From assembly GCA_013373625.1 (NCBI GenBank), contig JABXHM010000104.1:1-37784 (forward strand): DNA of 37,784 nt, in the 5' to 3' direction. The DNA is from Alteromonadaceae bacterium (GTDB lineage: Bacteria; Pseudomonadota; Gammaproteobacteria; Enterobacterales; Alteromonadaceae). The notes beneath the pieces were generated by a model. The model was not told the origin of the DNA. It was given only the letters and a program-made list of their open reading frames with translations, and ran no database searches. Made by a program: the position numbers and the translations under genes. Below, one piece after another: positions 9,397 through 16,796 of the stretch (positions within the stretch are counted from its first letter, which is position 1; each line of letters begins with the position of its first letter).

Positions 9397-10032
9397 CTAC
9401 CCTTTATTTTCTGTGCGATACAACCGGCCATTACGTGTCGTCACCTGCTCTGTTTGCCAAAACAATTCAGCCGGGAAAAAGCGCGTAGCGGCTGCCACTA
9501 CATCGCGGGTTTGTGCGTCGACAATACGTGCATTGACTATGGCACCGGCTTCCTGATAAACCAATGTGCCGGTAATAAAATAATCAATCCGGCCCATGGC
9601 AGTCAGTAATTCAATGTCCCGGGACAATACGCGATCTGAACTATCACTAACGATAATATCCTGGGTTAAGCGAAATTCCTGGGCGGTAAAGCCGCGCTTG
9701 GTCGCTTCGGTGAGCAACCCCTCTTCCAGTTGATGCCCGAGCAGTTGCAAAGGATGTTGCAGGTTTTCATCGTAAGCGAGCGAGTCAACCGGTACAAACC
9801 CTGTCACGGCGTAACGTGACTGTCGCGCCGGCCGCAGGTTAGCAAACAGTTCATTAGCTAACACATAGGTATGGTATTCAACGTTGCCCAGTGCAGCGTC
9901 GGGGGCCTGGTCATTGATGAGTTCGATATTGTTATTGTTGGGTGCTGAACTGCAACCCCCTAAGGTGCCCAGCAATAACATGCCAAGCAAGAAGGTGATC
10001 TGAGTCGCTTTGCGCTGCACAAAAATTGTCAT
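9397..10032 (-). CDS. FlgO-domain outer-membrane lipoprotein (first of a pair)
   Basis: The protein has 211 residues. A lipoprotein signal peptide ends in the lipobox LGGC (about 23-28), with S-S-A after the cysteine, which favours outer-membrane sorting. The FlgO-like domain (about 55-195) includes VEYHTYVLANELFANL, QLLGHQLEEGLL, and DYFITGTLVYQEAGAIVNARI, a motif shared with the downstream paralogue. FlgO proteins are known from flagellar outer-membrane support in Vibrio, but no flagellar genes are nearby, so a general cell-envelope role is equally possible. It lies 130 bp after yfcL on the same strand. The pair sits between yfcL and mnmC, which are adjacent in E. coli, so it interrupts an otherwise conserved order. 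Confidence 0.78.
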   Translation of the reverse strand: MTIFVQRKATQITFLLGMLLLGTLGGCSSAPNNNNIELINDQAPDAALGNVEYHTYVLANELFANLRPARQSRYAVTGFVPVDSLAYDENLQHPLQLLGHQLEEGLLTEATKRGFTAQEFRLTQDIIVSDSSDRVLSRDIELLTAMGRIDYFITGTLVYQEAGAIVNARIVDAQTRDVVAAATRFFPAELFWQTEQVTTRNGRLYRTENKG

Positions 10033-10163
10033 TGGTCGATCCTGCTCTATCTTGATATGGCAGGTATTGCAATAATCACACCATTTTACAATGTAGCAGA
10101 ATCATAGTGTCGCCCCTGCATTTAAAGTAATGCGGTGCGATTAAAGGCACAATAGCGGCAATA

Positions 10164-10472
10164 TTATGCCTCTTCGTTGTTGGCAGCCAGCAGTTTTTGC
10201 CATAGTGCAAGCACTGCTTGCTGGTCGGCTTCTTCAAGCTCGTTGTTATTAAATGCCTGGCTGAGACTGCGCTGCATATTATCGGCTAATTGTGTCAGGC
10301 TGGCCGTGCTGTCGAGTTCAAGCTTACGCGCTTCTACGGCGAAATGCCCCTGCAAGTAACTGGCAATGAACAAATCGTTGTCGCTTCCATGATCAACCAC
10401 CGCATCAAGCGACTGATCAATCTTTTCAACAGTGGCAACAAATTGCGCCGGAGCCGGTACGTGTGGCTGCAT
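10164..10472 (-). CDS. yfcL: YfcL family protein
   Basis: A small acidic protein of 102 residues without signal peptide or membrane helix. Its size, its composition and its place near mnmC and epmC match the uncharacterised YfcL family (E. coli order mnmC-yfcL-epmC). Recognisable parts are the N-terminal helix FVATVEKIDQSLDAVVDHG, the segment DNDLFIASYLQGHFAVE and the C-terminal VLALWQKLLAANNEE. I chose the ATG at 10472, which has an AGGAAAGAGAG ribosome-binding site; the frame extends 35 codons upstream with no family match. The function is unknown. Confidence 0.8.
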   Translation of the reverse strand: MQPHVPAPAQFVATVEKIDQSLDAVVDHGSDNDLFIASYLQGHFAVEARKLELDSTASLTQLADNMQRSLSQAFNNNELEEADQQAVLALWQKLLAANNEEA

Positions 10473-10548
10473 ACTTCTCTCTTTCCTACATTTAACAGTT
10501 AACAATAGTGACGAATAAAACTGACTCAAAGGGCCATGTAAAACCCTC

Positions 10549-11685
10549 TTAATGTAAAGGGTAATACACCCGATCATCGTAGCCGGTAATTACTGCAATA
10601 ATGCCGCTTAGTGCGCTATCCAGAGCGTCATCGCCTGTGTCACAACGTAGCGGTCGCCCTTCGAGTTGCTGCAACTTTTGTTTACTGGCTGCTATATAAA
10701 AATTATCGCGCCCGATGGCTTGCAAAACTGCCGGGCTCAATTGTTGGTTGCCACGGCCAAACACATGTCCCTGCCCGCCAATAGCTGTAATAATTAAACG
10801 GCTGGGCGCGTCTGAAACCAAATCAAATAGCTGCCGGGCAGTAACATCAGCAGCCAGCACACGGCCATCTTTGACCACATCTACGCCCAACAGGGTATTT
10901 GGCAAACCGAGGCGGGACATTACTTCGGCAACCGTAGAGCCTGAACCCATGACATACAGATACTCAGGCTCTTCGAGAATCATTTCGCTGATGTATTCAG
11001 CGATCTCATTGATCACCATAGACTCGTCTTCACGACCGCCCATTTTAACCGACTGCACATAAGTCAGTTCATCCGGTACCTGCATTTCGCCAAAATGGCG
11101 CGCTTGTACCCTACCCTGACGAAAAGCTTGCTCGTCGATATCACGCACTTCGGCCTGTCGCACACTGACTAATTCGCCAGTGAGCATTTTAGCTACCACT
11201 TCTCCGGCCGCCGACGGCGTCACAGCATAGACACCGGAATGTATTTTACATCCGGCTGGCACTCCCAATACGGGAACGCTGTCTTCAACGATATGGCAAA
11301 CGTTGCGCGCCGTGCCATCGCCACCGGCAAACAAAATCAGGTCGACGCCGGTTTGAACCAGCGCCTGCACCGCTTGTTCGGTATCTGAGGCCTGAGTAGC
11401 GGCAGTGTTGGTGGTGTAAACCACTTCGTGAGATAAATGCAGGGAACGACAACAATCTTCACCCATTTCGCCACTCGCTGTGAATAGGGTTAAAAGGTGT
11501 TCAAGCCCTTTTAATTTAGCCAGTGCCCGGCGCATTTTGTCGTTTGCCTGCTTCGCCGCCCCCATGCCCAGTGCCTGTGCACGAATCTCTTCGCCGTCAC
11601 TCCCTTTTAACGCCATTGCGCCACCAATGCCTGCAAAAGGATTAATCACTACACCTAGTCGAAACGCTTTAGCCCCGGTTGTCAT
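10549..11685 (-). CDS. ATP-NAD kinase family protein (COG3199-like)
   Basis: The protein has 378 residues. It starts with LGVVINPFAGIGGAMALKGS (10-29) and carries the nucleotide-binding GGDGT motif at 121-125 (FAGGDGTARNV), both hallmarks of the NAD kinase/diacylglycerol kinase superfamily. The later GSGSTVAEV and IGGQGHVFGRGNQQLSP are typical of the COG3199 branch, which is annotated as a predicted ATP-NAD or polyphosphate/ATP-NAD kinase. The activity of this branch is not well established, and the housekeeping NAD kinase is usually a different, shorter protein. Its first 17 bases overlap the end of epmC, indicating translational coupling. Confidence 0.82.
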   Translation of the reverse strand: MTTGAKAFRLGVVINPFAGIGGAMALKGSDGEEIRAQALGMGAAKQANDKMRRALAKLKGLEHLLTLFTASGEMGEDCCRSLHLSHEVVYTTNTAATQASDTEQAVQALVQTGVDLILFAGGDGTARNVCHIVEDSVPVLGVPAGCKIHSGVYAVTPSAAGEVVAKMLTGELVSVRQAEVRDIDEQAFRQGRVQARHFGEMQVPDELTYVQSVKMGGREDESMVINEIAEYISEMILEEPEYLYVMGSGSTVAEVMSRLGLPNTLLGVDVVKDGRVLAADVTARQLFDLVSDAPSRLIITAIGGQGHVFGRGNQQLSPAVLQAIGRDNFYIAASKQKLQQLEGRPLRCDTGDDALDSALSGIIAVITGYDDRVYYPLH

Positions 11686-12295
11686 CGGGATACTCCTTTT
11701 CCAGCCAGGTTGCTGTCAGTGATGGGCCGTTAAATTGTTTTTGCAGGGCGGTGATAAACATTTCAGCCCGGCGCGGAAACCCGTGCTCTATATAGTGCAC
11801 TAACTGCCCTCTCACGCGGGCGGTAAACCCTGCCCGATCGGGTTCAACACCATTTAAGTTATCCGTACTGACCTGAAAACGGCGACCTGCCGCTACGGTC
11901 ATGGCCCACTCCAGTGCCTGGGGTTTGACCTCAACCTGCTCAAATTCAAATTGTTGCTTCGCATCACGGCCATCCGGGCAATACCAGTAACCGTAATCCT
12001 CAAGTAAACGGCGTTTTTCACCGGCAATACACCAATGAGCAACTTCGTGTAGCGCACTGGAGAAATATCCGTGCGCAAAGACAATTTGGTGGTAGTCACA
12101 ACGTGTATCGCCAGACCATTCCACGTTTTGCATATCCGTGCCAGCAGGTAAATATACAGGCTCATCGCCGCCTTTTATTAAACGCGTATTGTAGGTCGCA
12201 TAAAAGGTTTCATTGAACAGCGTTATGAGCGGCGCGACATCGGGGTCATCGTCGTCCAGAACTACTTGTGCACGGTGAGCAACGGCATACTGCAT
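11669..12295 (-). CDS. epmC: Elongation factor P hydroxylase
   Basis: EpmC (YfcM) hydroxylates the beta-lysylated lysine of elongation factor P, the last step after EpmA and EpmB. The protein has 208 residues. The family core is clear: FNETFYATYNTRLIKGGDEPVY (about 27-48; characteristic NTRLIKG), IVFAHGYFSSALHEVAHWC with the metal-binding HExxH (H83, E84, H87), YGYWYCPDGRD and VEVKPQALEW. The ATG at 12295 is preferred to a TTG at 12307. It is the first gene of a minus-strand series with the kinase-like gene and yfcL. The N-terminus is about 20 residues longer than in E. coli. Confidence 0.93.
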   Translation of the reverse strand: MQYAVAHRAQVVLDDDDPDVAPLITLFNETFYATYNTRLIKGGDEPVYLPAGTDMQNVEWSGDTRCDYHQIVFAHGYFSSALHEVAHWCIAGEKRRLLEDYGYWYCPDGRDAKQQFEFEQVEVKPQALEWAMTVAAGRRFQVSTDNLNGVEPDRAGFTARVRGQLVHYIEHGFPRRAEMFITALQKQFNGPSLTATWLEKEYPDDNRG

Positions 12296-12367
12296 AAAGG
12301 TAATCAATTGTTCGCTGAGTTTAAATTACGGTCGGTTAAGGCCGCGCAGGATAGCAAAATCTGCCAG

Positions 12368-12396
12368 CCTGCTCCAGATTTGTTGGTCTGTTTGGG
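12368..12396 (+). repeat. 29-bp direct repeat, left copy
   Basis: The sequence starting cctgctccagatttgtt is repeated at 14323-14351 in the same orientation with one mismatch (G/A). The two copies bound a block of non-core genes inserted between epmC and the gene at 14401. Confidence 0.9.
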
Positions 12397-12406
12397 TTAG
12401 TTCTAA

Positions 12407-12736
12407 TCAGAAGGCAGGCTTTTGCTCTGCCCAGTTTAGCAACGCATCCAACGCAGGGCACAACGCCTGCCCCCATTCAGTTAACCTATATTCAACCTTG
12501 GGCGGCACCTGCGGATATACCTTACGCTGAATAATACCGTCAGCCTCCAGCTTTCTCAGTTGCTGAGAAAGCATCTTTTGCGAAATGCCCGGAATAAGTT
12601 TCTCAAAGTCAGAATAACGTTGCACTTTTCCATCGAACAAATGAAAAAGGATAATCAACTTCCAGCGCCCTTCTAGTAATTTAATTGCGTCGAGCGCGTC
12701 AGCCGCTGCACTAGAAGGCGTATAAATCTTTCTCAT
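12407..12736 (-). CDS. HxlR-family winged-helix transcriptional regulator
   Basis: The protein has 109 residues and is essentially a single HxlR domain: a helix ending LLEGRWKLIILFHLF (about 20-34), RYSDFEKLIPGISQKMLSQQLRKLEADGII (recognition helix around QKMLSQQL) and the wing VPPKVEYRLTEWG. HxlR regulators are small DNA-binding proteins that often control a neighbouring oxidoreductase. This one is divergent from a SnoaL-like gene that was once followed by a short-chain dehydrogenase. It lacks the N-terminal cysteine that makes some family members redox sensors. Inverted repeats in the shared promoter region are candidate binding sites. The stop lies only 10 bp inside the left direct repeat boundary. 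Confidence 0.9.
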   Translation of the reverse strand: MRKIYTPSSAAADALDAIKLLEGRWKLIILFHLFDGKVQRYSDFEKLIPGISQKMLSQQLRKLEADGIIQRKVYPQVPPKVEYRLTEWGQALCPALDALLNWAEQKPAF

Positions 12737-12750
12737 AAGTATGCCACTTA
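12736..12750. promoter_or_regulatory. Inverted repeat at hxlR start, candidate operator
   Basis: The sequence taagt-atgcc-actta is a perfect 5-bp inverted repeat with a 5-bp spacer, touching the hxlR start codon. It could be an autoregulatory site. The half-sites are short, so chance is possible. Confidence 0.35.
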
Positions 12751-12777
12751 CTTTTTTGTGCGTTCTTGATTATTTGA

Positions 12778-12795
12778 AAGTTTAAGAAGAAACTT
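12778..12795. promoter_or_regulatory. Inverted repeat between hxlR and SnoaL-like gene, candidate operator
   Basis: The perfect inverted repeat AAGTTT-aagaag-AAACTT lies in the 92-bp divergent promoter region, 33 bp before the plus-strand gene. It is a good candidate for HxlR binding. Confidence 0.4.
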
Positions 12796-12828
12796 CCTGT
12801 TAAACAATATACAGCAGGAGAAATTCAT

Positions 12829-13155
12829 ATGAACATTCAGTTAGCGAAACCCATAGATAAGTACTTTGACATCAGCAACGGCATAGACTCCGCTCAGGTG
12901 AAAGAATGTTTCACCTCGAACGCAACTGTGTACGACGAAGGTGGCACATATCAAGACCTTGCATCTATTGAGTTCTGGCTGCAAGAGACGCGTAAAAAGT
13001 ATCAATTTAGCGCAAAGCCTATAAGTGTTGACACAAAGGAGCAGCTAGTAATTGTAGTGGCAGAAGTCAGCGGGAAATTCCCGGGCAGCCCAATAAAACT
13101 GAATTATACCTTTGTACTTAGCGGTGAAAAAATTCAATCACTGGAGATCGCATAA
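12829..13155 (+). CDS. SnoaL/NTF2-like protein
   Basis: The protein has 108 residues with the alpha+beta cone-fold pattern of the NTF2/SnoaL superfamily: YFDISNGIDSAQVKECFTSNATVYDEG (N-terminal helix then the Asp-containing strand), a short helix FWLQETRKKY, then alternating strands to the C-terminus. Such proteins are small isomerases, dehydratases or accessory proteins, and the substrate cannot be read from the sequence. The ATG has a good AGGAG ribosome-binding site. Its TAA stop overlaps the ATG of a decayed dehydrogenase (TAATG), so the two were once an operon controlled by the divergent HxlR gene. Confidence 0.75.
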   Translation: MNIQLAKPIDKYFDISNGIDSAQVKECFTSNATVYDEGGTYQDLASIEFWLQETRKKYQFSAKPISVDTKEQLVIVVAEVSGKFPGSPIKLNYTFVLSGEKIQSLEIA

Positions 13156-13576
13156 TGGTTATGGATTTCACTCTGAAAGGCAAAAAAGTGTGAGTGACTG
13201 CCGGTACGAAAGGAATAGGTGGCTAAGTTGAAACGCTCTTTCGGGATTGCAGCGCGAGGGGGGAGCATTACTGTTCATGTCACCACGATTTAACGCGAAT
13301 TGCCTTTACCAGAATCAACTACTGCCTATACTGCTGCCGGGGGGGTTGAAACAGGGGCATCAGTAGCCCTGGCCGAACGACTTGCTCAGCACGAAGTCAC
13401 GGATGACGGAGGCGGCAAGCACCCCATTAAGGAATCACTTGGAAGCATTTCGATTGAGCGACCATCAAAGCCAGCTACAGTAAAAACCTATCGCATTTGT
13501 CGCATCTCCGCGCGTGTCAAGCTGTCCGGTGGAGCGTAACGGAACAACTTTGAGCGCCTTGTCAGGCGTAATTTGA
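13155..13576 (+). pseudogene. Decayed short-chain dehydrogenase/reductase
   Basis: From the ATG at 13155 the frame reads MDFTLKGKKV, stop, VTAGTKGIGG, stop, VETLF, which is the N-terminus of an SDR with its TGxxxGIG cofactor loop. After a frameshift and a large internal deletion the frame resumes at about 13300 with LPESTTAYTAA (active-site Tyr region), then VETGASVALAERLAQ, and SLGSISIERPSKPA, the usual segment before the SDR C-terminus. A last frameshift is needed to read IAFVASPRVSS (about 13490-13525). An intact relative would be near 250 residues, so over 300 bases are lost. The plus-strand frame at 13300-13539 is therefore a fragment, not a separate gene. Confidence 0.85.
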
Positions 13577-13921
13577 TTAACCGTAAAAAGGTCGAACCTC
13601 AACTGAAGCATGACATGCGATAGCAGCATTATGCCCCCACTCTTCAGCAGCCTTTATATCAGGAGCCTCCAAAATCCACAAACCATCCATGAAATGTGAC
13701 GCATTAAGAAATGTGCCCTCGGTACGTGAGAGAGAATTGGATTTTTCTCTTCGAAGAGCGACTGCACACTCAGGTGGCTTTAAACCACCGACAAAAACTC
13801 TGACTCCCGCATTAACCATTTCTAAATTTAATAGATCTATATCCGCCTTCATTTCTTTATCAACTGAGATCTTAGGATCAAAATCATTACCTCTGTAGAT
13901 CGTTATCAGATATTTACCCAT
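13577..13921 (-). CDS. YCII-related domain protein
   Basis: A protein of 114 residues starting MGKYLITIYRGNDFDP, with the ferredoxin-like alternation typical of the YCII/DGPF family: an opening strand, a helix around residues 21-37, GVRVFVGGLKPP, an insertion, a GLWILEAPDIKAAEEWGHN strand-helix and a closing VEVRPF. Members are small proteins proposed to act as enzymes or accessory subunits, often next to sigma factors. No such partner is present here. The ATG at 13921 has an AAGGGA ribosome-binding site; an upstream in-frame extension is ignored. The stop lies next to the decayed SDR. Confidence 0.7.
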   Translation of the reverse strand: MGKYLITIYRGNDFDPKISVDKEMKADIDLLNLEMVNAGVRVFVGGLKPPECAVALRREKSNSLSRTEGTFLNASHFMDGLWILEAPDIKAAEEWGHNAAIACHASVEVRPFYG

Positions 13922-14060
13922 GTGTTTATCCCTTACGTCCAGACACGATAACTCCCAGTGAAATGCTACCCTTCGCATTTTCGTGAGTTAGCTGAAAGCC
14001 ACCGGAGCGTCGTCCGGAAGCATAATTAGCTTCTCTAGATTAAATCATTTGAAGGCTATC

Positions 14061-14322
14061 ATGAATAAACATAGCATGATTTTTGTCGGATTGGATACGT
14101 GCAAAGAATCCCATTAAGTGGTTTATTATGAGGAACAATGTGGGGCATAATGAGCAGTGACCACCACAAATTTACACTCAGGTTATTAACCTGCATCACT
14201 CAGGTTCCAAAAGCCTGTTAGAAGATATGCCCGACGAACTACCGCTATGACCGAGGTCGGCAGGCTAAAGAATTCATTGCTCACTTCCGTAGTCGCTCTA
14301 AGCGGCCATTAGCCAGTTTCTG
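14061..14322 (+). mobile_element. IS110-family transposase remnant and degenerate sequence
   Basis: The frame from the ATG at 14061 reads MNKHSMIFVGLDTCKES then stops; after a one-base shift it continues VVYYEEQCGA then stops. This resembles the N-terminus of an IS110-family (DEDD) transposase, with VGLD as the first acidic motif. Downstream, to the right direct repeat, I can follow short open segments such as RQAKEFIAHFRSRSKRPLA but cannot assign them. There is no intact element. The rest of 13922-14400 holds nothing else I can support. Confidence 0.6.
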
Positions 14323-14351
14323 CCTGCTCCAGATTTGTTAGTCTGTTTGGG
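14323..14351 (+). repeat. 29-bp direct repeat, right copy
   Basis: Matches 12368-12396 at 28 of 29 positions in direct orientation. It ends about 50 bp before the start of the core gene at 14401. Confidence 0.9.
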
Positions 14352-14400
14352 GTAATATAGTGTATCTGTATTATTATTTTCATTTGCACAAGGATGCTCC

Positions 14401-15117
14401 GTGGTCGATGCAATAATTGCCCATTTGCAGCAGGTCAATGCCCGGCGAACCGAAGCCGAAAACATGCAGTTATTATCTTCTATCCACACTCTGCAGCAAT
14501 GGCAGTGTGAACGTCTATTGGCTACCCATGCTGAAATGGCGCAAAAGCCGGCTTATGCCAAAGCCATGGACTTTTTTGTGGATGAACTTTATGGGCCTAA
14601 GGATTTTAGTCAGCGTGATGCCGATCTCATGCGGGTTATCCCCAAGCTTGCTAAAGCCCTGCCCAATAAGGCTATGCAAGCCATCGAACAAGCTTTGTGG
14701 CTGAACGCATTATCTTTTGACCTGGATATGGCGGTTGCCAGAGAATTGCGCGAACAACAGCCCCCTCTCGGTGAACCGCTTAACCGTAGCACCTATGCCA
14801 AAGCCTACCGCGCAGTAGGCCGCACAGCCGACCGTGAACAGCAAATTAATATCGTTGCCAATTTAGGCCAGCAATTAGCCGATGTCGTGCGCATTCCCGG
14901 GATCGGATTATTAATAAAAGTGTCGCGCCGCCCCGCTAAACTAGCCGGTTTGCTCAGCATGCACGAATTTCTGCAGCGTGGCTTCAGCGCCTTTAAAGAT
15001 CTCGGTGATGTGAGCGCTTTTATTGAACCGGTGGTAGCGACAGAAACTGAACTCAATGCAAAACTACTCGATAGCCGTATCGACCTTACTGAAGAGAACC
15101 CACTTCCAGATGTCTGA
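14401..15117 (+). CDS. FFLEELY-motif protein (uncharacterised)
   Basis: A soluble, mostly helical protein of 238 residues. The hallmark is FFVDELYGPKDFSQRDADL (about 58-76), a variant of the FFLEELY-[GS]-x-RD motif that gives this gammaproteobacterial family its name. No signal peptide or membrane helix is visible and the biochemical role is unknown. The start is a GTG preceded by AAGGA at suitable distance. The end overlaps the thioesterase start by 8 bp (ATGTCTGA), so the two are translationally coupled, and a link to acyl-CoA or lipid metabolism is an inference from that context. Confidence 0.75.
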   Translation: MVDAIIAHLQQVNARRTEAENMQLLSSIHTLQQWQCERLLATHAEMAQKPAYAKAMDFFVDELYGPKDFSQRDADLMRVIPKLAKALPNKAMQAIEQALWLNALSFDLDMAVARELREQQPPLGEPLNRSTYAKAYRAVGRTADREQQINIVANLGQQLADVVRIPGIGLLIKVSRRPAKLAGLLSMHEFLQRGFSAFKDLGDVSAFIEPVVATETELNAKLLDSRIDLTEENPLPDV

Positions 15118-15565
15118 ATCCACCCCCTGGCAGTACGCCAATCCTTTTATCACTGACTGGCTCATCACTGCCAATGAGATTGACCATTATAACCATGTCA
15201 ACAACGTGGCCTATCTGAGCCAGCAAGAGCGCCTTGCCTGGGCGCACTCAAAAGCGCTTGGTCTGGGCTTTGAGCATTACCAGCAGGCGGGTAAAGGCAT
15301 GGTAATTTTTCGCCATGAACTCAACTACATTAAACCGGCATTTATAGACGACACACTGCAATGCGCCACCTGGATAACCGACTGCGACGGCAGACTATTG
15401 CTGACCCGCGAGTTCCAGTATATTCGGCAAAGCAGCGGCGAAACAATCTATCAAGGCCGTACACAATTTGCATGTATTAAGCTCGATACCGGCCAACCCA
15501 GCCGCATGCCAAAGGCCTTTGCAGACGTTTATAGGCCTGCCTGTGTTGGCCAATCATTAACGTAA
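15110..15565 (+). CDS. Acyl-CoA thioesterase, 4HBT hot-dog fold
   Basis: A protein of 151 residues of the YbgC/FadM-like hot-dog thioesterase group, which hydrolyses acyl-CoA. The active-site segment is ITANEIDHYNHVNNVAYL, with the likely catalytic D25 and the D-x-x-x-H-V-N-N pattern. This is followed by the long helix and the strands MVIFRHELNYIKPAF and LLLTREFQY. I start at the ATG at 15110 because the upstream frame to 15056 lies inside the preceding gene. Chain-length preference cannot be told from sequence. Confidence 0.85.
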   Translation: MSESTPWQYANPFITDWLITANEIDHYNHVNNVAYLSQQERLAWAHSKALGLGFEHYQQAGKGMVIFRHELNYIKPAFIDDTLQCATWITDCDGRLLLTREFQYIRQSSGETIYQGRTQFACIKLDTGQPSRMPKAFADVYRPACVGQSLT

Positions 15566-15583
15566 CATAAGGCGCCTGAAATA

Positions 15584-16711
15584 ATGCACCACACCAGAAT
15601 GATTGCTTTGTGCCTGTGTGTGTCGATTGCACTCAATGTGTATTTATTGTGGCCTGGATTACATAACGCACAACAGCCCTTGCAGCAGCACCAACCATCA
15701 GTTGTTACATCACCAGGGGCTGACCGCATCGTTGAAGTGCCGGTAACGTCACAACAACCAGCAGCCCCGCTGGCGGCTAAGGGTACTTTACAGTCTGGCA
15801 GAACAACGGTAAGTGAAGCGCGCCAATGGTTCGACAGTGGTGAATATGCCAGGGTAGAACAATATATTATTGAAGCGCTCAGGGAGTCGCCACACTCTGC
15901 CGATCTGTTACTGCTGGAAGCCGACCTAATGTTGGCCACTAAACCCTTAGCCACTGCCGTGCTGCACTTTTATACATTGCTAGAACTCGCCGTATTCTCT
16001 CCCCAACAACATGCCGATCTGACTAAGCGAACCGAAACGCTGGTCAGCAATGCCGTTAACGCGTTATACAATGCCCGCGACTGGGATTTACTGGCGCGTT
16101 TTATTGAACCGCTTTACCAGTTAAACAGCCGTGATGAATACCTCACGCTAAAACTCGCCGAAGCCTATGCCAGGCAACAAAAATTTACCCTCATGGAAGA
16201 TACCCTTGCCAGCCTTGAACCGGACAATCCCGGCGCGCGCAGTATCCGCCAACGCTACGGCTATATCAATGACTCCATTAACAATAACCAGCAGGAAGAC
16301 GGCACAACAATTTCTCCAGACACTGCGTATACACGGATTGCGCTAACGCGTTATGGCGATCAGTTCATTGTCGATGCCAATGTTCTCAAGCACCCGGCAG
16401 CGCTATTAATTGACACTGGCGCTAGCAGCACCGCAATAAGTTTTGAGCTTTACCGGGTTTTGCAACGCAATAATAGTATTCAAGTAATGGGACTTTTTGA
16501 CGTACGCACCGCTGGCGGCCTGATCCGCTCACCACTAGTACGCATTCAAAGCATGTGGCTAGGTCCATTCGAACTTGTTGATATTGGCGTACTCGTATTG
16601 CCGCGTAATACCATGTTAAATACCGATGGTTTACTCGGTATGAACGTCCTTAAGCAGTTTAACTTTAAGCTTGAGCAAGGCAGCTCGGAACTGTTATTAA
16701 CGCCAAGATGA
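15584..16711 (+). CDS. Membrane-anchored retropepsin-like aspartic protease with helical repeats
   Basis: The protein has 375 residues: an N-terminal signal anchor (about 6-24), a Pro/Gln-rich linker (about 28-65), a TPR-like helical region (about 72-215, beginning EARQWFDSGEYARVEQYI) and a C-terminal retropepsin-like domain (about 245-370). The catalytic motif is LLIDTGASSTAIS with D277, and LLGMNVLKQFNFKL is the typical closing motif of bacterial single-domain aspartic proteases. Such enzymes work as dimers. The domain would face the periplasm. The TPR-like part suggests a protein partner; the substrate is unknown. It follows the thioesterase by 18 bp, probably in the same operon. Confidence 0.82.
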   Translation: MHHTRMIALCLCVSIALNVYLLWPGLHNAQQPLQQHQPSVVTSPGADRIVEVPVTSQQPAAPLAAKGTLQSGRTTVSEARQWFDSGEYARVEQYIIEALRESPHSADLLLLEADLMLATKPLATAVLHFYTLLELAVFSPQQHADLTKRTETLVSNAVNALYNARDWDLLARFIEPLYQLNSRDEYLTLKLAEAYARQQKFTLMEDTLASLEPDNPGARSIRQRYGYINDSINNNQQEDGTTISPDTAYTRIALTRYGDQFIVDANVLKHPAALLIDTGASSTAISFELYRVLQRNNSIQVMGLFDVRTAGGLIRSPLVRIQSMWLGPFELVDIGVLVLPRNTMLNTDGLLGMNVLKQFNFKLEQGSSELLLTPR

Positions 16712-16796
16712 TACAATTATTATTCTAAACAAGCTAGCGACAGCCAGAGTATGGTGGGCGAACACTTTTCATCTGCAAGCAAAAGCTCAGTGAAAG

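Noticed and set aside
9392..9397. GTG start for the second FlgO-like lipoprotein
   Set aside because: AAGGG is too close to this GTG but at good distance from the ATG at 9391.
13300..13539. 79-residue plus-strand ORF as a separate gene
   Set aside because: Its sequence is the middle and C-terminal part of a broken short-chain dehydrogenase.
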